NCBI GenBank assembly: GCA_030066595.1
Contig: JASJBI010000034.1
Span: 1 to 59,025, forward strand
Direction: 5' to 3'
Length of the DNA: 59,025 nt
Source of the DNA: Alphaproteobacteria bacterium
GTDB lineage: Bacteria; Pseudomonadota; Alphaproteobacteria; JAJFFI01
The notes below the pieces were generated by a model that did not search any database, was not told the origin of the DNA, and saw only the letters and a program-made list of their open reading frames with translations. Shown here piece after piece: positions 52,891-59,025 of the stretch. Both the position numbers and the translations under genes were made by a program. Position 1 is the stretch's first letter, and every line of letters starts with the position of its first letter.

Positions 52891-54246
52891 TCACTCGCCA
52901 TAGGCCGTCGCCGGCAGCCAAGTGACGATGTCCTGCCACACGAACACCAGGGTCAGGCCCGTGAGCTGCACCAGAATGAACGGGATGACGCTGCGATAGA
53001 TCGTGCTCACAGTGATTTCCTTGGGCGCAACGCCCTTGACGTAGAACAAGGCGAAGCCCACGGGCGGCGTGAGGAAGGACGTCTGCAGGCAGACCGCGAA
53101 CAGCACGGTGAACCAAACCAGATCGAAGCCCAGGTTCACGACCACCGGTCCGACCAAGGGCAGGACGATCAGGGTGATCTCGATCCAGTCGAGGAAAAAG
53201 CCCAAGAGGAAGGTCATGAACAGGATGGCGATGACGATGCCGGTCGGGCCGAAGGGCAGGCCCTCGAGCGCGCTCTCGATCAGCTCGTCGCCGCCGAGGC
53301 CGCGCAGCACCAGGGTGAAGGCGGTCGCGCCCAGAAAGATCGCGAAGATAAAGGCCGTGGTCTTGGTGGTCTGTTGCGCGACGTCCCGGATGACCTCGAG
53401 ATTGAGCTTCTTATTGGCCCACGCCAACAGCGTGGCCCCGAACGCCCCCACGCCTGACGCCTCGGTCGGGGTCGCGACCCCGAAGAAGATGGTGCCGAGG
53501 ACGGCGAGGATGAGTCCCGCCGGCGGCAGCACCGCGAGCAAAACGTTGAACACGACCTTGAGGCTGACCGGCTCCGCGTCCGGGGGGATCGGCGCCACCT
53601 GAGGCCGAAGATATGAGACGCCCAGGATATAGAGGACGTAGAGCGCGCCGAGCAGCAGGCCCGGGAACAGCGCGCCCAGGAACAGATCGCCCACCGACAT
53701 CGCCAGCCGGTCGGCCATCAGCACCAGCATGATGCTCGGCGGGATCAGGATCCCGAGGGTTCCGACCGAGCAGACCGTGCCCACGGCCAGTTCGTGCCGG
53801 TAACCGCCGCGCAGCATGATCGGCAGGCCGAGCAGGGCGAGCAGCACGACCGAGGCGCCGATGATCCCGGTCGAGGCGGCCAGCAGCACGCCGATCAGGG
53901 TGATGGTGACGGCCAGACCGCCGCGCACCCGACCGAACAGCTTGACGAAGTTGGTCATCAGCTGTTCGGCGATGCCGGACCGGTCGAGCATCAGGCCCAT
54001 GAAGATGAACATCGGCAGCGCCACGAGAACCCAGTTCTTCATGACGTCCCAGATCCGGTCGATGGTGATCGCGGTGTAGGCCCAGTCGGTGCCGTAGAAC
54101 GTGTCGAAATAGGCATCCGTGTACTGACCGACGATGGCGAAGATGATGGACAGTCCACCCAGGATCCAGGCAACCGGATAGCCGGTGAACAGCAGCGTGA
54201 TAAACGCCACGAACATGGCGACGGGAACGAGGGTTTCGACGTCCAT
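52891..54246 (-). CDS. dctM: TRAP transporter large permease (DctM)
   Basis: The 12-helix channel subunit (451 residues). Blocks include G-T-L-G-I-L-I-P-P-S-I, P-T-E-A-S-G-V-G-A-F-G-A, and T-P-P-V-G-F-A-L late in the protein. ATG at 54246 overlaps the stop of the small permease by one base (TGATG), giving coupled translation; the frame extension to 54381 is antisense shadow of the DctQ tail region. It follows the order dctP-dctQ-dctM of the sigma-54-controlled operon. Confidence 0.92.
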   Translation of the reverse strand: MDVETLVPVAMFVAFITLLFTGYPVAWILGGLSIIFAIVGQYTDAYFDTFYGTDWAYTAITIDRIWDVMKNWVLVALPMFIFMGLMLDRSGIAEQLMTNFVKLFGRVRGGLAVTITLIGVLLAASTGIIGASVVLLALLGLPIMLRGGYRHELAVGTVCSVGTLGILIPPSIMLVLMADRLAMSVGDLFLGALFPGLLLGALYVLYILGVSYLRPQVAPIPPDAEPVSLKVVFNVLLAVLPPAGLILAVLGTIFFGVATPTEASGVGAFGATLLAWANKKLNLEVIRDVAQQTTKTTAFIFAIFLGATAFTLVLRGLGGDELIESALEGLPFGPTGIVIAILFMTFLLGFFLDWIEITLIVLPLVGPVVVNLGFDLVWFTVLFAVCLQTSFLTPPVGFALFYVKGVAPKEITVSTIYRSVIPFILVQLTGLTLVFVWQDIVTWLPATAYGE

Positions 54247-54860
54247 CACGCGCTCTCCGAGCCGGCTGGGGGCTGCGCCCGGGCCCCTCCGAACAGAAAG
54301 GCGCAAACGCGGGCGAGGCGCGCGATCGCCGAGACCGCGAGCAGGGCGAAGCCGATGAACATGAATGATTTGATCGCCCACCGCGCCGGCAGCCCGCCGG
54401 GCGCCTCGGACGATTCGTTGAGAGACATGGAATAGGTGATGTAGGGCACCGAGTAGATCAGAACGAGGGCGATGAAGGGGAGCAGAAACAGAAGAATCCC
54501 AAAGAATTCGACCCAGGCCTGCGTGCGCAGGTTGAACCGGTCATGCAGCACGTCGACGCGGACGTGGTCGTCCGCCTCGAGGCAGTAGGAAAGACCGATC
54601 AGAAAGCCGATCGAGTAGATGTGCCACTGGATCTCTTCGAACTCGATGCGCCCCTCGCCGAAGACATAGCGCATGGTGACGTTGGTCACGATCACGACGA
54701 CCAGGACGATCCACAACCAGGACACGGCCTCCCCGATGCGCCGAATGAAGCCATTCAGCGCATCGGAGAGCCGCGTGTTGGGCAGCTCGGTGTGGTGGAA
54801 ATACTTGTCCATATCCACACGAGGGTCTTCTGACTCCGGAGGGAGCGACGGGTCAGTCAT
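54246..54860 (-). CDS. dctQ: TRAP transporter small permease (DctQ)
   Basis: A 204-residue protein with four helices after a ~40-residue cytosolic head. The pair G-F-L-I-G-L-S-Y-C-L then D-D-H-V-R-V-D-V is the conserved DctQ region. Longer than its counterpart at 36924. ATG 54860 follows GGAAAATCAG. It is joined to dctM by a one-base overlap. Confidence 0.88.
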   Translation of the reverse strand: MTDPSLPPESEDPRVDMDKYFHHTELPNTRLSDALNGFIRRIGEAVSWLWIVLVVVIVTNVTMRYVFGEGRIEFEEIQWHIYSIGFLIGLSYCLEADDHVRVDVLHDRFNLRTQAWVEFFGILLFLLPFIALVLIYSVPYITYSMSLNESSEAPGGLPARWAIKSFMFIGFALLAVSAIARLARVCAFLFGGARAQPPAGSESA

Positions 54861-54903
54861 CTGATTTTCCTCGTTTCCAAACTGCCACCGGTTGCCTGTG
54901 CGC

Positions 54904-56004
54904 TTAGAAGTCGCGCGGCAGATAGCCCAGGCTCTTCCAGCTCTTGTAGTCGGCTGCGAACTTCTGCTGCGACTCGTAGATCTTCTTGAACATCGGGTCC
55001 TTTGCAGCCTCTTCCTCGAGCACCTCCTGCGTGGTCTTCTGCAATTCGCGCAAGACCGGCTCGGGCAGGCGACGGGCCGTCACGCCCTTGTCCTTGAAGC
55101 CGCGGATGATGGCGCCCTGAATCGCCTCGCCCTTGGACAGGTTGCGTGTCACCCCCGCGGTGCAGGCCATATCGAGAAGCGCCTTGTTGCTCTTGTCGAG
55201 CTTGTCCCAGGTGCCCTTGTTCACGGCCAGGTGGAAGGCGGTGTAGGTCTGGTGCCAGCCCGGGAAGTAGTTGTTCTTGGCCACCTTGTGGAAGCCGAGC
55301 TTCTGGTCGATGGCCGGCATGGAGAACTCGCTGGCATCGATGGCGCCCTTTTCCAGCGCCTGGAAGATCTCGCCGCCGGGGATCAGCGTCACCGAGGCGC
55401 CGCGTTTCTGCAGCACCTTGCCGCCCAGGCCCGCGAAGCGGATCTTGAGGCCCTCGAAGTCCTTGAGCGAGTTGACCTCCTTGATGAACCAGCCGGCGGT
55501 TTCGGGTCCGATGACGCCGCAGAGGATCGGGTGAACGCCGTGCTCGGCGTAGAGCTCCTCGGCGAGCTTCTGGCCACCGCCCTCATACCACCAGGCGGAG
55601 TACTCCCAGGGCTCCATGCCGAACGGCACGGCGGCCAAGAGCGGCGAGGCCGGAATGCGGCCCTGGTCATAGCCGAGCCAGGTGTAGCCCGCCTGGATCT
55701 TGCCATCCTTCACCGCCTGGGTGATCTCGAGCGGCGGCACCAACTTGCCGGGCTCGAAGATCTTGAGCCTTACGTTGCCGCCCGAGGCTGCGTTCAACGC
55801 TTCGGTCACGTAGACCGCGTTATCGCCCAGACCGGGCAGCTTGGTGGCGAAGGCCACCGGCATCTTCCAGCGGATCTTGTCCGCTGCCGCCGCGGATCCG
55901 GCCGCGGCTCCGAAAAGCAGTGCCGTTGCCGCCGCGGCCATGAGTAGCTTGCCGAGCGGCCCTCTCGGGCGGTCGGCATGAAGTGTTCCCGCGTTGTCAG
56001 TCAT
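54904..56004 (-). CDS. dctP: TRAP transporter solute-binding protein, keto-acid (TakP-like) type
   Basis: A periplasmic binding protein of 366 residues from ATG 56004, with a Sec signal (L-L-M-A-A-A-A-T-A-L-L, ending A-A-A-A-D). The body begins I-R-W-K-M-P-V-A-F and contains P-F-G-M-E-P-W-E-Y, E-T-A-G-W-F-I-K-E-V, L-K-I-R-F-A-G-L-G-G-K and S-E-F-S-M-P-A-I-D. The trio of E-T-A-G-W, R-F-A-G-x-G-G and an acidic E-F-S-x-P is what I know of the alpha-keto acid (TakP) group, which binds 2-oxo acids or lactate-type anions. Specific ligand is not proven. A frame extension to 56082 has no leader and is ignored. Confidence 0.88.
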   Translation of the reverse strand: MTDNAGTLHADRPRGPLGKLLMAAAATALLFGAAAGSAAAADKIRWKMPVAFATKLPGLGDNAVYVTEALNAASGGNVRLKIFEPGKLVPPLEITQAVKDGKIQAGYTWLGYDQGRIPASPLLAAVPFGMEPWEYSAWWYEGGGQKLAEELYAEHGVHPILCGVIGPETAGWFIKEVNSLKDFEGLKIRFAGLGGKVLQKRGASVTLIPGGEIFQALEKGAIDASEFSMPAIDQKLGFHKVAKNNYFPGWHQTYTAFHLAVNKGTWDKLDKSNKALLDMACTAGVTRNLSKGEAIQGAIIRGFKDKGVTARRLPEPVLRELQKTTQEVLEEEAAKDPMFKKIYESQQKFAADYKSWKSLGYLPRDF

Positions 56005-56301
56005 GGTCTTGGAATCCTTTGCTAGCGTTGGTGTGGTTAGCTGTCGGCCGCGATGCCGCGCGCCAAATACGGGGGGCCGCATCGCTGCGCGCGCTTGGGC
56101 GCAGCCGCCGCTTGCAATGCGCCGGGCTTCCGTCCATGCGCATGCCCGGACGCTCCGCGCTTTCGAAAGCTCGTGCAGGTTCCGCAGAACCGGTGTGCCC
56201 CAACTCCTTCCTCCCTACGCGTCAGACTCCGCTCCGGAGCGCGCGGCCGACGACGCCGACTTCTTCGACCGACTGGTCGCATGGCGGCTTGTTTTTTCGT
56301 G

Positions 56302-56317
56302 AGCAAAAGCCGTGCCA
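56302..56317 (-). promoter_or_regulatory. Consensus sigma-54 (-24/-12) promoter
   Basis: Read on the minus strand the bases give TGGCACG-GCTT-TTGCT, a perfect match to the RpoN consensus (TGGCAC, then TTGC, with four bases between). Its orientation drives dctP, whose ATG is at 56004, leaving a leader of roughly 290 bases. Immediately upstream lies a gene for a sigma-54 activator. Transcription would start near 56291. Confidence 0.85.
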
Positions 56318-56380
56318 GCAGCGGAAAAGCCTGGAATTGCGGGAAGTCCGGGCCCGGCGGTAGAGGCGCGCATGCGTGTC

Positions 56381-56404
56381 TTCTGTCGTGGATTCACGAC
56401 AGAA
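56381..56404. promoter_or_regulatory. Perfect 10-4-10 palindrome, likely activator-binding site
   Basis: TTCTGTCGTG and CACGACAGAA are exact inverse partners with a four-base spacer, located 63-86 bases upstream of the -24 box. Sigma-54 activators bind such upstream sites and reach the polymerase by looping. The distance is short but usual. It sits between the stop of the activator gene and its target promoter. Confidence 0.72.
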
Positions 56405-56466
56405 AGGATCTCATTGGGCGTTCTGGACTGGAAATTAACGCTTTTTCGGTGTCGGAATTCCAGACG

Positions 56467-57957
56467 CTATGTCGGAATCTCGGACACAAGCTCAAGTTTC
56501 TCGAGCTTGTCATAGAGCTTGGCGCGGGAAATTCCGAGCAGCTTGGCCGCCGAAACCTTCTTGCCACCGGCCGCATCGAGAGCCGCCCGGATGGCGGCAC
56601 GCTCGGTCTCGGCCACGGCATCGGCCAAGGGCCGAACCGGTCTTGCCTCTCGGCTGCCCGTCGCGCGTGCGGTCCGCATGGCCCTAGTCGGCAGGATTGC
56701 GGCGAAGTCCTTGGCGTCCAGGTGCGCCGCGTCGGTCAACGCGCAGGCGCGCTCCAGCACGTTGCGCAGCTCGCGCACATTGCCCGGCCAGTCGCAGGAT
56801 CCGAGCAGGTCGAGCGCGGCCGGCGTCAGATCCCGGTGATGCGTGCCCATGCGCGCCGCCACCTGCTCCAACACGATCTCCGACAGGGGCTCCAGGTCCG
56901 AAAGCCGGTCCCTGAGCGGGGGCAGCTCGATCGGCAGCACATTGAGACGGTAGTACAGGTCGGCCCGGAACTTGCCCTCGTGCACCAGTTTCTGAAGATC
57001 GCGGCTGGTCGCGGCGATCACCCGCACATCCACATTGACGATGCGATCGGACCCCAGGGGCTCGATCTCCTGTTCCTGTAGGGCGCGCAGCAATTTGGCC
57101 TGAACGTGCAGGGGCATCTCTCCGATCTCGTCCAGGAACAGGGTGCCGCCGTCGGCCAGCTTGAACTTGCCTTCGCGCCCTTTGCGGTCGGCGCCGGTAT
57201 AGGCTCCGGGCACGACGCCGAAGAACTCGGCCTCCAAGAGCGTCTCCGGGATCGCGGCCACATTGACGCTGACCAGGGACCGGTTGGCGCGCGCCGAGGT
57301 TCCATGGATGGCGTGGGCGAGGAGCTCCTTGCCCGTTCCGGTCTCGCCGAGCAGCATGACCGTGGTGTCGAGCTGCGCTGCTCGGCGGGCTTGGCGCTTG
57401 ACCTCGCGGATCGCGGGACTGGTGCCGACGAACTGGGACAGGGTGTACTTCGCCCGCCGCTGCATGGCGAGCTCCCGCCGCGCGCTGGCCAGCTCGTTTT
57501 GCAACTGGGTCACCTTGGTGATGATCGGCTTGAGGTAGTCCAGCCGGTCGAACAGCACGAATCCGATCGCGCCGGTGACCGTGTCGTCCGGGTCCTTGAG
57601 CGGCATGCGGGTGACCACGAACCAGCGCTCGCCGAACTGCATGATGTCGAGCAGGATCGGCCGACCGGTCTCGACCACCTGGCGCAGCAGGCTCGAGGGG
57701 ATGACCTCTTCGACGTCGCGGCCGATAACCGGCTGATCCTCGGGCAAGCCAAGCAGGACGCGGTACTTGTCGCTGATCCAGACGATCCGCGCCCGGGCAT
57801 CGACCGCGACGGCGCCCTCGCACAGATCCTCGAACACCGCGAAGAGAGAGCTGACCGCCTGCTGATAGACGGCCTCCGCCCCCACCATGAAGTCGATCGA
57901 GTCACGCACCTCTGCGCCCCCTCCCAGATTCTGCTTGGTTTTTCCGGAGCATGACAC
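56467..57957 (-). CDS. Sigma-54-dependent transcriptional activator (PAS-AAA-Fis)
   Basis: Three domains in 496 residues: an N-terminal PAS-type sensor (about 35-150, with R-A-R-I-V-W-I-S-D-K-Y), an AAA+ core (about 175-410) and a Fis helix-turn-helix (about 455-490, V-S-A-A-K-L-L-G-I-S-R-A-K-L-Y-D-K-L). The core has Walker A G-E-T-G-T-G-K-E, the loop G-A-Y-T-G-A-D (the GAFTGA loop with Tyr, which touches sigma-54), Walker B L-F-L-D-E-I-G-E-M and the arginine finger region R-A-D-L-Y-Y-R-L-N-V. It lacks a receiver domain, so a bound metabolite probably sets its activity. The gene lies just upstream of a consensus sigma-54 promoter for the TRAP operon. Confidence 0.93.
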   Translation of the reverse strand: MSCSGKTKQNLGGGAEVRDSIDFMVGAEAVYQQAVSSLFAVFEDLCEGAVAVDARARIVWISDKYRVLLGLPEDQPVIGRDVEEVIPSSLLRQVVETGRPILLDIMQFGERWFVVTRMPLKDPDDTVTGAIGFVLFDRLDYLKPIITKVTQLQNELASARRELAMQRRAKYTLSQFVGTSPAIREVKRQARRAAQLDTTVMLLGETGTGKELLAHAIHGTSARANRSLVSVNVAAIPETLLEAEFFGVVPGAYTGADRKGREGKFKLADGGTLFLDEIGEMPLHVQAKLLRALQEQEIEPLGSDRIVNVDVRVIAATSRDLQKLVHEGKFRADLYYRLNVLPIELPPLRDRLSDLEPLSEIVLEQVAARMGTHHRDLTPAALDLLGSCDWPGNVRELRNVLERACALTDAAHLDAKDFAAILPTRAMRTARATGSREARPVRPLADAVAETERAAIRAALDAAGGKKVSAAKLLGISRAKLYDKLEKLELVSEIPT

Positions 57958-58077
57958 GATCCGGCGAAAAATGCCAATCGTCCGCTGATCAGCGGTTGCG
58001 CAGGGCTGATCGGTTCGTCGCGGCAGGGGAGCGGACTCGGGAACAGCCGCAAGACGGCCGGGCCGGTTCCGCGCGCG

Positions 58078-59025
58078 TCAGGAGGATCGTTTATCGGATC
58101 CCGTTGCCCCGCGCGCTTTTTGCGTCGCGGCCTCGTCCACGGACCCGTCTTCGGCCAACACCACGCCGTAATCGCGCCGTGCAGCCTGGCGCGAGACCAA
58201 GCCGTTGCGCACGTCCTCGGCCACTCGCGCAGGTTCGCGGGTCCGCGGATCACCGACACCGCCGCCGCCCGGCATCTCCATCACCACCGCGTCGCCCGCG
58301 GGAATCGGCTGGCGGCCCTTGGCCCGCATCTCGGCACCCGAGGCGAGGTGGATGCGGCCGCGCCGGCCCGGCCCGCCGCCGGCCCGGCCGCGCGCGGGAT
58401 GCTTGATCCGGTCGAACATGCTGGAGATCGCGAAGGGGGCGCCGTCGGCGTGGGTGATTTCCATGACCTGTCCGGCGCCGCCGCGAAAGCACCCGGGCCC
58501 GCCGGAATCGGTGACGTATTCCTTTCGCCGCACGACGATCGGGGCGATGGTCTCGTTGATCTCGACCGGCGTGCTGCGCACGCCGGACGGGAAGGCGGTC
58601 GCCGAGAGGCCGTCCTTGGCCGGCCGCGCGCCGGTACCGCCGGTGTGGAACAGGTTCATGGCGAAGGATGGCGCGTCGCCGTGGTCGCCGTCGCCGGCCA
58701 CGCCATGGCCGCCCAGAAGCATCGGGTTCCACAGGGTGGAGGCCCCTTCGGCGGGCACGCCGCCGCCCATCGCCTGTTCGAGACAGCCGAGCACGACATC
58801 GGGCAGCATCTGGCCGATCGCATGCCGGGCGGCGACGGCGCAGGGCGGCGGCGCGTTCAGGATACAGCCCTCGGGCGCGGTCACGCGCACCGGCGCCAGC
58901 GAGCCCGCGTTGTTCGGCACCGTCGAGCCCACCACGCAGCGGACGCCGAAGGACGCATAGGCCTGGGTATAGGTCAGCGGCACGTTGATGCCGTGGCTCG
59001 AGACCGGCGAGGTGCCGGTGAAGTC
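58078..59025 (-). CDS. Hydantoinase B/oxoprolinase-type protein, C-terminal part (runs off window)
   Basis: The frame is open to the right edge (preceded by D-F-T-G-T-S-P at the start of the visible stretch) and ends at 58078, giving about 315 residues of a protein normally about 550-600 long. Blocks match HyuB: Y-A-S-F-G-V-R-C, V-P-N-N-A-G-S-L-A-P-V, G-C-I-L-N-A, and P-G-G-G-G-V-G-D-P. HyuB with HyuA uses ATP to open hydantoins or 5-oxoproline. The A subunit, if present, is outside the window. It is 120 bases from the sigma-54 activator gene on the same strand, so it might be part of the same regulon. Confidence 0.82.
   Translation of the reverse strand, partial: DFTGTSPVSSHGINVPLTYTQAYASFGVRCVVGSTVPNNAGSLAPVRVTAPEGCILNAPPPCAVAARHAIGQMLPDVVLGCLEQAMGGGVPAEGASTLWNPMLLGGHGVAGDGDHGDAPSFAMNLFHTGGTGARPAKDGLSATAFPSGVRSTPVEINETIAPIVVRRKEYVTDSGGPGCFRGGAGQVMEITHADGAPFAISSMFDRIKHPARGRAGGGPGRRGRIHLASGAEMRAKGRQPIPAGDAVVMEMPGGGGVGDPRTREPARVAEDVRNGLVSRQAARRDYGVVLAEDGSVDEAATQKARGATGSDKRSS

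Overview
The window reads as chromosomal DNA of a GC-rich alphaproteobacterium, probably a Rhodospirillales or Rhizobiales relative. The basis is strong GC bias at third codon positions, three TRAP or extracytoplasmic solute-uptake systems, an alphaproteobacterial palindromic repeat (49868-49966), GTG and TTG starts behind good ribosome sites, and an IS1380-family transposase remnant. No rRNA, tRNA or CRISPR array is visible.

Region 1 (1-7.2 kb) is mixed. It holds a SWIM-type zinc-finger protein cut by the window edge, an inverted-repeat element, a junction where a TPR-protein gene and a Mur-ligase gene are both cut at their 5' ends and joined head to head, an outer-membrane beta-barrel protein, a VanZ-family membrane protein and a Tat-exported metallophosphoesterase.

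Region 2 (about 7.25-35.2 kb) is a capsule or exopolysaccharide island. It encodes a WbaP-type initiating phosphoglycosyltransferase, a Wzc-type co-polymerase/tyrosine kinase, a Wzy-like polymerase, two Wzx-like flippases (one broken, one intact), three GT4 glycosyltransferases, a GumK-like glucuronosyltransferase and a multi-spanning lipid-sugar-dependent glycosyltransferase. It also has a UbiA/GtrA/HAD trio resembling prenyl-phospho-pentose synthesis, a B12-binding radical SAM protein, a Tat-exported pectate-lyase-like beta-helix protein, an SGNH hydrolase and a sulfotransferase. No outer-membrane Wza or cognate phosphatase is seen. The island lies between two direct copies of the 5' end of a TerB-like gene: a frameshifted copy at 7.25-7.56 kb and the intact gene at 34.76-35.21 kb. 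Inside it are an IS1380 remnant and an inverted, decayed copy of the wzc 5' end. The product would be a charged, probably uronate-containing and possibly sulfated polysaccharide.

Region 3 (35.2-49.9 kb) is uptake and housekeeping: a VOC protein, a dctPQM TRAP operon, a polar amino-acid-type binding protein next to an NhaC antiporter, a YqhA-family protein, a deaminase with an apparent export signal, Lrp and MarR regulators, and a 727-residue membrane protein with 25 tryptophan-led 15-residue repeats. A 3' relic of a NapC/NirT cytochrome, a winged-helix/TPR regulator with phased heptamer repeats upstream, and a methyltransferase follow.

Region 4 (50.0-59.0 kb) is one regulatory and metabolic unit on the minus strand: a sigma-54 activator, a perfect 10-4-10 palindrome, a consensus -24/-12 promoter, then dctP, dctQ, dctM, an ABC-type binding protein without permeases, and an acyl-CoA transferase. 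This suggests import of an organic (possibly keto) acid followed by CoA activation. A hydantoinase-B-type gene runs off the right edge. Protein families were assigned by reading translated motifs; no database search was run.
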